A stretch of 64,000 nt of DNA from Devosiaceae bacterium (GTDB taxonomy: Bacteria > Pseudomonadota > Alphaproteobacteria > Rhizobiales > Devosiaceae). The notes beneath the pieces are model-generated. The model saw nothing but the letters and a program-made list of their open reading frames with translations. It searched no databases and was not told the DNA's origin. The position numbers were made by a program, and so were the translations under genes. Below, one piece after another: positions 41,777 through 50,556 of this stretch; position 1 is the stretch's first letter, and every line of letters starts with the position of its first letter. Location of the stretch: NCBI GenBank assembly GCA_021648375.1, contig JAKISW010000009.1, forward strand, positions 12,527-76,526. The letters run 5' to 3'.

Positions 41777-42754
41777 CTAAGCAGGCGTCTGCTCGGTTAT
41801 AAAAGCATCAAAGGCCGCAAAAACCTGTTCGCGAATTTCATCATTTTCCATAAACAATTCATGGCGGGCATGGGCAATCACCGCATGACGCCCCGAACGC
41901 ATGCGCAAACCAAGCTCCTCGATCGCTGCAGTTGAAACAACCTTGTCCCGAGCTGCAGCCAACATCAAAACGGGTGTTTTAATCCGAGCTGGAAAGTCAT
42001 CCGATCTGGCTTTTGCCATAGCCCTCATCGCCGCACTTAACCAGCGAAACGAAGGGGCGGAAATTGCCAGATCCGGGCATTTTTCATAAATGTCCACCAC
42101 TCGCATATAGCGGGTAAAATCTGACGTTAATTCATTGCCTGGGAAACTCTCACTACTTGGCGAGCGATCATCTTTTCGCCCCGCCGCCATTTGCCCAAAC
42201 CCAAAAAAACACAAAGCTTCTGCAACATTTGCCATGGCAGAAAGTCCCAAAGGCATACTATCCAACGACAACATGGGAGCACTTAAAAACAACCGCTCAA
42301 ACATCAACCGGTTGCGAGAAGCCGCCAGCAGCGAAACAAATGCCCCCATGGAATGGCCAACGAGATTAAATGGCGGCGGACAATCGGGCAGCAATATCTG
42401 CGAATAAAAATTCTCCAGATCAATTATATAATCATCAAATCTTTCCACATAACCAAGTCGGTGATTGCTCACTAACCGGTCTGACCCCCCCTGTCCGCGC
42501 CAGTCAAATGTTGCAACATTAAATCCGCGTGATTGAAAATTGGCAATGGTTTCATAGTATTTTTCAATAAATTCTGAGCGCCCGTGCACCAGACAAATAG
42601 TGCCTTTGCTTACGCCGGATGTTTTAGGCCAAAGAGCGTATCGCAGACGCACATTATCCTGAGTTTTGAAAAACCCTGCCTTTGCCCCTTGAGGAATTGG
42701 ATTGGAAGCGGTTTCGCACAATTTGGCACCACCAGGGTCAACAATATTTGCCAT
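41777..42754 (-). CDS. Alpha/beta hydrolase, lysophospholipase-like (PldB type)
   Basis: A 325-residue cytosolic hydrolase. Motifs: CLVHGRSEFIEKYYETIANF, FDWRGQGGSDR, the nucleophile LVGHSMGAFVSL, the acid in LAAARDKVVS and the His in AHARHELFME. This is the serine-aminopeptidase S33 / monoglyceride-lipase-like group. Its substrate is probably a lysolipid or monoglyceride. It stands alone. The ATG at 42754 directly starts a polar leader of about 25 residues. Confidence 0.85.
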   Translation of the reverse strand: MANIVDPGGAKLCETASNPIPQGAKAGFFKTQDNVRLRYALWPKTSGVSKGTICLVHGRSEFIEKYYETIANFQSRGFNVATFDWRGQGGSDRLVSNHRLGYVERFDDYIIDLENFYSQILLPDCPPPFNLVGHSMGAFVSLLAASRNRLMFERLFLSAPMLSLDSMPLGLSAMANVAEALCFFGFGQMAAGRKDDRSPSSESFPGNELTSDFTRYMRVVDIYEKCPDLAISAPSFRWLSAAMRAMAKARSDDFPARIKTPVLMLAAARDKVVSTAAIEELGLRMRSGRHAVIAHARHELFMENDEIREQVFAAFDAFITEQTPA

Positions 42755-43222
42755 TCAAACATTCCACAAATAATTTTGCCTGCAGGTTTTTAAACCCGGC
42801 CAAAGCACACAACAGGTCACATAGATTGCCTGTTTAAGCAAAGCCCTGCAAATCTTCAACAGTTCAAATATAATATATCGCCAATAATTGCCAAACTGTC
42901 GCCAAGTTGCTGCCAAGCTACTGCCAGCTACTGCAATGAAATAAGGCCGACATTAAGCCAGACAGAGCTGACAAAATGCCGACCTTGGAGAAGGCAGCCC
43001 CCATGCGGGGGGCGGGTGATAGGGACCGCCTTTAATGTGCATGATAAATGCGTGATCAAACGCCTCATTGAGTGCACAATAACAATCTAGCCAATAGTTC
43101 CTGAACCCGCCCCGAGCACATCGTTCATTTATCGTTCATAAAAATATTTAGTGAAATTACAGCCCTAAAATTCCTTATCCCTGCACTCTTGCAAATCAAA
43201 AAAACCTTCCCACATTTATCGG
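42755..43222. other. Gene-free stretch with a G-rich hairpin
   Basis: No coding region is supported. It holds a near-repeat of CTGCCAAGCTACTGCCAGCT (about 42911-42930) and a strong G/C hairpin GCCCCC-CATGC-GGGGGC (about 42998-43014), next to GGCGGGTGATAGGGACCGCC. A plus-strand terminator follows at 43223-43257 although no plus gene precedes it, so a non-coding RNA is possible. Confidence 0.4.
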
Positions 43223-43257
43223 GTCGGCCGGACTGATCCGGCGACCGCGACTTTTTT
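43223..43257 (+). terminator. Orphan terminator-like hairpin upstream of hsp20
   Basis: Stem GTCG-CCGGA / TCCGG-CGAC with loop CTGA (one bulged G), then CGCGAC and TTTTTT at 43252-43257. The next plus-strand gene upstream ends about 1.5 kb away, so it most likely ends an unannotated transcript. Confidence 0.55.
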
Positions 43258-43261
43258 AACG

Positions 43262-43333
43262 ACTTGCCTAATATTGGGAGTCTCAGATTGGTCGCTCCAA
43301 TGTTGCTCAACTTCAAAGCAAGGAGAACATGCT
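43262..43333 (+). promoter_or_regulatory. ROSE-like RNA thermometer in the hsp20 leader
   Basis: The Shine-Dalgarno AGGAG (43321-43325) can be locked by CTCC (43295-43298) pairing with GGAG and by TTGCT (43303-43307) pairing with AGCAA (43317-43321), with AATG bulged. A TTGCT-type box opposite the ribosome site is the mark of ROSE elements that control rhizobial small heat-shock genes. A separate option is the hairpin ATTGG/CCAAT (43287-43301). Confidence 0.55.
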
Positions 43334-43798
43334 ATGCAAACCTTTGATTTTTCACCGTTTTATCGTTCAACAGTCGGATTCGACCGCCTGTTTTCAACCC
43401 TTGACGGCCTTAACGTCCAGGAAACAAAATCCGCCTACCCTCCCTATAATATCGAGCGCACCGGCGATGATACCTATCGCATAAGCGTCGCTGTCGCCGG
43501 GTTTTCCAAAGATGAAATTTCCATCCAGACCAAGGAAAACAATCTGGTAATCAAGGGCGGAAAATCCGAACAGGAAAATGCCGAACGTGAATTTTTGCAC
43601 CGGGGCATTGCTGAGCGGGCCTTTGATTTAAGGTTCCAGCTTGCCGATTATGTGGAAGTGAATTCCGCCATTGTAGAAAATGGTTTGCTGCATCTGGAAC
43701 TTAAACGCGAATTGCCCGAGAGCAAAAAACCGCGCCAGATAGAAATTAGCAGCGCTGACAAACCTCAAACTATCGAGAAAAAAGCTGCTGCTAACTAA
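43334..43798 (+). CDS. Small heat-shock protein Hsp20 (IbpA type)
   Basis: A 154-residue chaperone. The N-terminus QTFDFSPFYRSTVGFDRLF and the alpha-crystallin domain (about 35-135: YNIERTGDDTYRISVAVAGF, LVIKGGK, FLHRGIAERAFDLRFQL, ENGLLHLELKRELPE) are typical of class A rhizobial Hsp20/IbpA. It holds unfolding proteins at high temperature. Start is ATG 43334 with AGGAG eight bases before; an out-of-frame ATG lies at 43329. Its leader looks like a thermosensor. Confidence 0.92.
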   Translation: MQTFDFSPFYRSTVGFDRLFSTLDGLNVQETKSAYPPYNIERTGDDTYRISVAVAGFSKDEISIQTKENNLVIKGGKSEQENAEREFLHRGIAERAFDLRFQLADYVEVNSAIVENGLLHLELKRELPESKKPRQIEISSADKPQTIEKKAAAN

Positions 43799-43845
43799 AG
43801 GCAAGACTTAAAGTCTCATCCTTTTTCCCCAATCAATATACCACG

Positions 43846-43871
43846 CAAGGCCCCCAGAATTCGGGGCCTTG
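43846..43871 (+). terminator. Hairpin after hsp20
   Basis: Nine-base-pair stem CAAGGCCCC / GGGGCCTTG with loop CAGAATTC. It lacks a T-run on either strand, so it may be a Rho-linked or stabilising hairpin rather than a full terminator. Confidence 0.5.
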
Positions 43872-44156
43872 CTGCTATTTGGCACTATAATGTTAGCTCC
43901 ATGCTTGCCCGGCCGGATAAAATCTGGCATTGTGAAGGCAATAGGACAGCAATATTGTCTAATCTAGCAGGTTACTTGGCTGTTTAGCAGGCATTTCCGT
44001 TTGATTTCGCAGATTAAAGTCCAGCGCATAAATAACAACAATATCAATGCGCATCCCCGAGCGAGCAGAAATTTTTTAGTTTTTGCCCAATCGGCCAGCA
44101 CGGTTTTTCGAGCTGGAAGTGGCCGTTGAGGAGCATAGCCACTAAAACAAATAGAT

Positions 44157-44212
44157 GAGACGTTTTTCGTCTCGAGCCGTACAAGTTGTGCGACCCGAGC
44201 GGAAAAACGTCT
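44157..44212 (+). promoter_or_regulatory. Mutually exclusive hairpins in the gltB leader
   Basis: GAGACG-TTTTT-CGTCTC (44157-44173) is a perfect small hairpin. Its left arm is also part of AGACGTTTTTC (44158-44168), which can pair with GAAAAACGTCT (44202-44212) in a longer stem. The two folds exclude each other, a layout seen in leaders with a switch. It lies about 90 bases before gltB. Other sequence in 43872-44300 shows nothing clear. Confidence 0.4.
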
Positions 44213-44300
44213 TTGTGGGCAAATGCTACATGGACAAGTGCAAACAGTAATTTGGTTCGCTTCCATACGGCGAAATACAAGAATTAGAGGGCGGTTAACA

Positions 44301-47300
44301 ATGGCCAAAATCAACGATATAAAAATCAACAATGTTGAGAACAAATCAGACAGGCAGGAAACCGTGCAACGTCCCCTGCAAACAACCCCTCATATTCGCC
44401 CTGATGCCTGTGGCCTTTATAATCCCGCCAACGAACATGATGCCTGTGGCCTTGGCCTGGTTGCCAATATTCATAATAAAAAATCCCACGACATTGTCGA
44501 AAAAGGGTTGGAAATTCTAGTCAACCTAACCCATCGCGGCGCTGTTGGTGCAGATCCCTTGATGGGCGATGGCGCCGGCATGCTGGTGCAGATGCCCCAT
44601 CAGTTTTTTAAAAAAACAACAGATTTTAATCTGCCACCGGCGGGTGAATATGCAGTTGCCATGATTTTTTATCCCAACGACACGGCCCTTCGTGATCGCT
44701 GTAATATTTCTCTAACCTCAGCGCTTGCCAGCGAAGGTTTAGAGATTTTGGGCACACGAAAAGTCCCCTTTGACACAGGCGAGCTATCCCAAAATGTCAT
44801 AAATACCAAGCCGATAATCGAGCAGATATTTATCGCCCGCCCCAAAGATATGTCCGAAGAAGCGTTCGAAACGAAATTATTAATCACCCGCAAGGTCATC
44901 TCCAACACCATTTATGGGGCCATTCCAGAAGCTGATAATGATAATGGCTTTTATATCGTCTCGTTTTCCGCCCGCACCATTGTTTATAAGGGCATGTTTT
45001 TGGCCTATCAGCTGGGCGCGTTTTACCCCGACTTATCGGACCCGGATTTCACCTCGGCGCTGGCGTTGATCCATCAGCGTTTTTCCACAAATACTTTCCC
45101 AAGCTGGAAGCTGGCCCACCCCTATCGCATGACGGCCCATAATGGTGAAATCAACACCATTCGCTCCAATGTAAACTGGATGGCGGCCCGTCAGGCCTCC
45201 GTTGCCTCCGACAGGTTTGGCGATGACATTTCCAAAATCTGGCCCGTATCCTATGAGGGTCAGTCAGATACCGCCTGTTTTGATAATGCCTTAGAATTTT
45301 TGGTGCGCGGCGGCTATTCCCTGCCCCACGCTGCAATGATGCTGATCCCCGAAGCCTGGGCCGGTAATCCGCTAATGGATGAAACCAGACGCGCTTTTTA
45401 TGAATATCATGCAGCATTGATGGAACCATGGGATGGCCCGGCCTCCATGGCCTTATCCGACGGTAATCAGATTGTGGCCACCCTTGATCGCAATGGTTTA
45501 AGGCCGGCCCGCTATTTCGTCACCAAAGACGGTCTGGTTGTATTGGCTTCAGAAGCTGGCACCCTAAAAGTCCCCGAAGAGGATATTGTTGAAAAATGGC
45601 GCTTGCAGCCCGGAAAAATGCTGCTGATTGATCTAAAAGAGGGTCGCATCATTGCTGACGATGAAATCAAGCAATCCCTTGCCTCTTCTAATCCCTATCC
45701 AAAATGGCTGGCCCGCACCCAGATTGTGCTCGAAGAACTGCCCGATGTGTTGCCCCAGGCTCCAAAGACATTTGAGAGCCTTCTGGATCGCCAGCAGGCC
45801 TTTGGATATACACAAGAAGACATCAAAGTATTGCTCACCCCCATGGCCTGCACGGGGCAGGAACCCCTTGGTTCCATGGGCACCGACACTCCAATTTCTG
45901 CCCTCTCGCAAAAATCAAAACTGCTTTATACCTATTTCAAGCAGAATTTTGCTCAGGTCACCAATCCACCTATTGATCCGATTCGCGAAGAATCGGTGAT
46001 GTCGCTGGTGTCTTTTATTGGTCCGCGCCCCAACCTGTTTGATCTTAAGGGTCTGTCCCGCGTTAAGCGCCTAGAAGTGCGCCAGCCCATTCTCACCAAC
46101 GAGGATCTGGAAAAAATCCGCACCATTGGCGACATTGCCGATAATCAGTTCCGCACCACAACTCTTGATATCACCTATTCAACAAACACCGATATTGATG
46201 GAGAAAATTCCGGCTCTGATATGGACGAAGCCTTGGCCAATCTATGTAAGATGGCTGAAAAAAGAGTTCTCGACGGCGACAATATCATTATCCTTTCTGA
46301 TCGTTTGATCAGGGCCGACCGTATCGCCATTCCCGCTTTGCTGGCCACCGCCGCTGTGCATCACCACCTTATCCGCAAAGGGCTTCGCACCTCTTCGGGC
46401 TTGGTGATTGAAACCGGCGAAGCGCGCGAAATTCACCATTTTGCCGTTCTGGCCGGTTATGGTGCCGAAGCAATCAACCCCTATCTGGCTTTTGAAACTT
46501 TGTCTGCCATGCAGGCCGAGGGCAAACTTCCCCCCGAAGTTGACGACAGGGAAGTTGTGCATCGCTACATTAAATCCGTAGGCAAAGGCCTGCTCAAAGT
46601 AATGTCCAAAATGGGCATTTCCACCTATCAATCCTATTGCGGCGCTCAGGTTTTTGACGCTGTTGGCTTATCGCAAAAATTTGTCGACCGGTTTTTCCTT
46701 GGCACCGCCACTTCCATTGAAGGTGTGTCTCTTAAAGAAGTCGCAACCGAAACCAAACTCCGCCATGATCGGGCCTTTGGTGACAAACTATCCCTGCGCA
46801 AATCCCTTGAATTTGGCGGCGAGTTTGCCATTCGCACCCGTGGCGAGGTTCACGCATGGAACGCGACCACAGTTTCGCACTTACAACATGCGGTTCGATC
46901 AAATTCTTCTGAAAAATATGAAGAATTTGCCAATGCGATAAACTCCAGCTCCAAAGACCTGTTTAATATCCGCTCCCTGTTTCGCATCAAAGATGCCAGC
47001 GAACTTGGCCGCAAACCTATTGATATTTCTGAAGTTGAACCGGCAAAAGACATTGTTAAACGCTTTGCCACCGGTGCCATGTCCTATGGTTCTATCAGCC
47101 GCGAGGCCCACACAAATCTGGCCATCGCCATGAACTCCATGGGAGCAAAATCCAACACCGGCGAGGGCGGCGAAGAGCCGGATCGCTTTGTGCCAAAAAG
47201 CGATGGAACTTCCATGCGCTCGGCCATCAAACAGGTTGCGTCCGGCCGTTTTGGGGTAACTACCGAATATCTGGCCAATTCCGATATGATCCAGATTAAA

Positions 47301-49049
47301 ATGGCCCAGGGAGCCAAGCCGGGCGAAGGCGGACAGCTGCCCGGCCATAAGGTCGATGCGGTTATTGCCAAGGTTCGCCATTCCACCAAAGGGGTCGGGC
47401 TGATTTCTCCGCCCCCCCACCATGATATTTATTCCATCGAAGATCTGGCCCAGCTGATTTATGACTTGAAAAACGTCAATCCCAAAGCCGATATTTCGGT
47501 AAAACTGGTTTCCGAAGTCGGGGTTGGTACGGTTGCTGCCGGGGTGACTAAAGCCCGTGCCGACCATATAACCATCTCAGGTTTTGATGGCGGCACCGGT
47601 GCTTCTCCACTAACCTCCATTAAAAATGCCGGCTCCCCGTGGGAAATAGGATTAGCTGAAACCCATCAGACCTTGGTGCTAAATAAATTGCGCTCCCGGG
47701 TGGCTTTGCAGGTTGATGGCGGCTTAAAAACCGGCCGCGATGTGGTAATTGGCGCCTTGCTGGGTGCTGATGAATTTGGCTTTGCCACCGCGCCCTTGAT
47801 TGCTTCTGGCTGCATAATGATGCGCAAATGCCACCTCAATACCTGCCCCGTAGGCATTGCCACTCAAGATCCGGTATTGCGCCGCCGCTTCACCGGCAAG
47901 CCCGAACATGTGGTAAATTATTTCTTTTTCGTGGCCGAAGAAGTTCGCCAGATCATGGCCTCCCTTGGCTATACCAACCTGAACGAGATGATCGGGCAGA
48001 TTAACGTGCTCGATCGCAAAAAAGCCAATGATCATTATAAGGCCGAAGGGCTGGATTTCTCAAAATTGTTCTTTGATCCTGCCATGGGCGAAGATGTGGG
48101 AATTATCCATAGCGAATTTCAGGATCATCATCTCGAAGATGTCCTTGACCAAAAACTGATCAAAGAAGCAGCTCCTGCGCTAAGTGGCAAAGAAGCCGTG
48201 CAGATTACAACCGAAATCAACAATACCGATCGCACGGCAGGCACCATGCTTTCAGGAATGGTTGCAACAAAATTTGGCCATGAAGGTTTGGACGAGGATA
48301 AAATTCATATCAAGCTCAATGGTACTGCCGGGCAATCATTTGGCGCATGGCTGGCCCGTGGAATAACCATGGAGCTTGAAGGGGAAGCCAATGATTATGT
48401 AGGCAAAGGCCTATCTGGCGGACGCATAATTATCTATCCCTCAAAAAGGGCTAAAAACATTGTCGCTGAAAACTCAATTATTGTCGGCAACACGGTTCTT
48501 TATGGTGCCATTGAGGGCGAATGTTATTTCCGCGGAGTTGCAGGCGAGCGTTTTGCGGTCAGAAACTCCGGGGCCATCGCCGTGGTCGAGGGAGTTGGTG
48601 ATCATGGTTGCGAATATATGACCGGGGGCGTTGTTGCCGTATTGGGCGGCACCGGGCGCAATTTTGCTGCCGGAATGTCCGGGGGCATTGCCTATGTCAT
48701 GGATGAAAGCGGCACCTTTGCCAATCGGTGTAACCTGTCGATGGTTGAACTTGAGCCGGTGCCAGAAGAAGACGAGCTTATGGAGCGTCACCTTCATCAG
48801 GCAGGCGATATCGAACATCATGGCCGGGTTGATGTAACAGGTGATATGACCCGCCATGATGAAGAACGCCTGCACCAGTTAATTTCAAATCATTTGAAAT
48901 ATACCGGCTCTCAACGGGCAAAAACCATTCTTGAAGATTGGGAAAAGTTTCGACCAAAATTCGTCAAGGTGATGCCGGTTGAATATCGAAGGGCCTTGCT
49001 GGAAATTGAACAGGCAGCCCAAAACCGCAATCAAAAACGTGCCAGATAA
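44301..49049 (+). CDS. gltB: Glutamate synthase (NADPH) large subunit
   Basis: A 1582-residue enzyme that, with GltD, makes two glutamates from glutamine and 2-oxoglutarate. A 48-residue leader would be cut before Cys49 in HDACGLGLV, the catalytic residue of the type-2 glutaminase domain (about 49-440). The central and FMN domains follow (SREAHTNLAIAMNSMGAKSN, GEGGEEPDRF, VKLVSEVGVGTVAAGV), with the 3Fe-4S cysteines in CIMMRKCHLNTCPVG, and the C-terminal beta-helix domain (GGRIIIYPSK, AAGMSGGIAYVMDE). ATG 44301 is used since the residues before it (from 44223) are not family-like. gltD follows 13 bases on. Confidence 0.96.
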   Translation: MAKINDIKINNVENKSDRQETVQRPLQTTPHIRPDACGLYNPANEHDACGLGLVANIHNKKSHDIVEKGLEILVNLTHRGAVGADPLMGDGAGMLVQMPHQFFKKTTDFNLPPAGEYAVAMIFYPNDTALRDRCNISLTSALASEGLEILGTRKVPFDTGELSQNVINTKPIIEQIFIARPKDMSEEAFETKLLITRKVISNTIYGAIPEADNDNGFYIVSFSARTIVYKGMFLAYQLGAFYPDLSDPDFTSALALIHQRFSTNTFPSWKLAHPYRMTAHNGEINTIRSNVNWMAARQASVASDRFGDDISKIWPVSYEGQSDTACFDNALEFLVRGGYSLPHAAMMLIPEAWAGNPLMDETRRAFYEYHAALMEPWDGPASMALSDGNQIVATLDRNGLRPARYFVTKDGLVVLASEAGTLKVPEEDIVEKWRLQPGKMLLIDLKEGRIIADDEIKQSLASSNPYPKWLARTQIVLEELPDVLPQAPKTFESLLDRQQAFGYTQEDIKVLLTPMACTGQEPLGSMGTDTPISALSQKSKLLYTYFKQNFAQVTNPPIDPIREESVMSLVSFIGPRPNLFDLKGLSRVKRLEVRQPILTNEDLEKIRTIGDIADNQFRTTTLDITYSTNTDIDGENSGSDMDEALANLCKMAEKRVLDGDNIIILSDRLIRADRIAIPALLATAAVHHHLIRKGLRTSSGLVIETGEAREIHHFAVLAGYGAEAINPYLAFETLSAMQAEGKLPPEVDDREVVHRYIKSVGKGLLKVMSKMGISTYQSYCGAQVFDAVGLSQKFVDRFFLGTATSIEGVSLKEVATETKLRHDRAFGDKLSLRKSLEFGGEFAIRTRGEVHAWNATTVSHLQHAVRSNSSEKYEEFANAINSSSKDLFNIRSLFRIKDASELGRKPIDISEVEPAKDIVKRFATGAMSYGSISREAHTNLAIAMNSMGAKSNTGEGGEEPDRFVPKSDGTSMRSAIKQVASGRFGVTTEYLANSDMIQIKMAQGAKPGEGGQLPGHKVDAVIAKVRHSTKGVGLISPPPHHDIYSIEDLAQLIYDLKNVNPKADISVKLVSEVGVGTVAAGVTKARADHITISGFDGGTGASPLTSIKNAGSPWEIGLAETHQTLVLNKLRSRVALQVDGGLKTGRDVVIGALLGADEFGFATAPLIASGCIMMRKCHLNTCPVGIATQDPVLRRRFTGKPEHVVNYFFFVAEEVRQIMASLGYTNLNEMIGQINVLDRKKANDHYKAEGLDFSKLFFDPAMGEDVGIIHSEFQDHHLEDVLDQKLIKEAAPALSGKEAVQITTEINNTDRTAGTMLSGMVATKFGHEGLDEDKIHIKLNGTAGQSFGAWLARGITMELEGEANDYVGKGLSGGRIIIYPSKRAKNIVAENSIIVGNTVLYGAIEGECYFRGVAGERFAVRNSGAIAVVEGVGDHGCEYMTGGVVAVLGGTGRNFAAGMSGGIAYVMDESGTFANRCNLSMVELEPVPEEDELMERHLHQAGDIEHHGRVDVTGDMTRHDEERLHQLISNHLKYTGSQRAKTILEDWEKFRPKFVKVMPVEYRRALLEIEQAAQNRNQKRAR

Positions 49050-49062
49050 GAGAGAAATCATC

Positions 49063-50496
49063 ATGGGTAAAGTAACAGGATTTCTTGAAATCGAACGCCG
49101 CGAACGCAGCTCGCGCTCCGCTGCCGACCGTATTCGCAATTATAAAGAATTTGTCATTCCGCCAAGTCAGCAGGAATTGCGCAATCAGGCCGCCCGCTGC
49201 ATGGATTGCGGCATTCCCTTTTGCCACGATGCTGAAGGCTTACGTGGATGCCCGGTAAACAACCAGATCCCCGACTGGAATGATCTGGTCTATAACAGCA
49301 ATTGGAAACAGGCCTCGGCCAATCTGCATTCCACCAATAATTTCCCCGAATTTACCGGCCGCATCTGCCCCGCCCCCTGCGAAGCATCTTGCACCCTCAA
49401 TCTGATTGATGAGCCTGTAACCATAAAATCCATCGAATGTGCCATTGTCGACAAGGCCTGGCGCAAGGGCTGGATTCGCCCTGAAATTGCCAAAATAAAA
49501 ACCGGTAAAAAAATTGCCGTAATCGGAGCCGGCCCTGCTGGAATGGCCTGCGCCCAACAATTGGCAAGGGTTGGTCACAAGGTTCATCTGATCGAAAAAA
49601 ATGCCAAGGCCGGCGGACTTTTGCGCTATGGAATTCCCGATTTCAAAATGGAAAAACACCATATTGATCAACGGGTGGCCCAGATGGAACTTGAGGGTGT
49701 AAAATTCATTTATAACAATAATGCGGGCATAGATATCAGCGCCAAAAAACTGCTGAAAAAATATGACGCCATTATTTTAACCGGCGGAGCAGAAAAACCC
49801 CGCGATCTGCCAATAGAGGGCCGCGACCTGTCCGGCGTGCATTATGCCATGGATTTTCTCCCCCAGCAAAATCGTCGGGTTTCTAATGAACCTTTGGGAG
49901 AAGTTGAGCCAATTGTCGCCTCGGGCCGCCATGTGGTGGTAATCGGGGGCGGTGATACCGGCTCTGATTGCATCGGCACTTCAATTCGTCAGGGTGCGCT
50001 TAGCGTTACCCAGCTGGAAATTATGCCCATGCCACCGCAAAAAGAAGACAAGCAATCATCATGGCCCAACTGGCCACTTAAATTGCGCACATCGTCTTCC
50101 CATGATGAAGGTGCATCGCGTGAATTTGCAGTAATGACCAGCAGTTTTACAGGCAAATCCGGCCATGTAAACGGCCTCAATTGTGTACGGGTTGATGATA
50201 AGTTCAAACCAATCGAAGGTTCAGAATTTACCTTGAAAGCTGATCTGGTTTTATTAGCCATGGGCTTTGTTGCCCCGATCTATAAGGGACTTTTGGAAAA
50301 ACTGGGGGTTGATCTTGATGAGCGTGGCAATGTTTTGGCTGATACCAATGAATATAAAACCTCTCACCCCAAAGTCTTTTGTGCCGGGGATATGCGCCGA
50401 GGACAATCGCTGGTGGTATGGGCCATTCGTGAGGGACGTCAGGCGGCCCGCGCCGTGGATATTGAACTGATGGGAAGTTCCAACCTGCCAAAATAG
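49063..50496 (+). CDS. gltD: Glutamate synthase small subunit
   Basis: A 477-residue FAD and Fe-S subunit that passes electrons from NADPH to GltB. The N-terminal ferredoxin-like part has CMDCGIPFCHD, GCPVNN and CPAPCEASC. The FAD fold has VIGAGPAGMACAQQLARVGH and the NADPH fold VVVIGGGDTGSDCIGTSIRQ. It ends with CAGDMRRGQSLVVWAIREGR. AAGAGAG lies eight bases before the ATG, so it is in one operon with gltB. Confidence 0.95.
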   Translation: MGKVTGFLEIERRERSSRSAADRIRNYKEFVIPPSQQELRNQAARCMDCGIPFCHDAEGLRGCPVNNQIPDWNDLVYNSNWKQASANLHSTNNFPEFTGRICPAPCEASCTLNLIDEPVTIKSIECAIVDKAWRKGWIRPEIAKIKTGKKIAVIGAGPAGMACAQQLARVGHKVHLIEKNAKAGGLLRYGIPDFKMEKHHIDQRVAQMELEGVKFIYNNNAGIDISAKKLLKKYDAIILTGGAEKPRDLPIEGRDLSGVHYAMDFLPQQNRRVSNEPLGEVEPIVASGRHVVVIGGGDTGSDCIGTSIRQGALSVTQLEIMPMPPQKEDKQSSWPNWPLKLRTSSSHDEGASREFAVMTSSFTGKSGHVNGLNCVRVDDKFKPIEGSEFTLKADLVLLAMGFVAPIYKGLLEKLGVDLDERGNVLADTNEYKTSHPKVFCAGDMRRGQSLVVWAIREGRQAARAVDIELMGSSNLPK

Positions 50497-50556
50497 TTTT
50501 TTATAACAATAAAAATTGGCGATTTTGTCCACCCCGCCGACGCGAGATAAAACAAC

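Noticed and set aside
42990..43030. SRP 4.5S or 6S RNA
   Set aside because: The conserved SRP tetraloop region and the 6S central bubble could not be found, so only an unassigned hairpin is claimed.
43964..44344. 126-residue minus-strand frame before gltB
   Set aside because: No domain, no ribosome site, and it overlaps the gltB start; low-likelihood protein.
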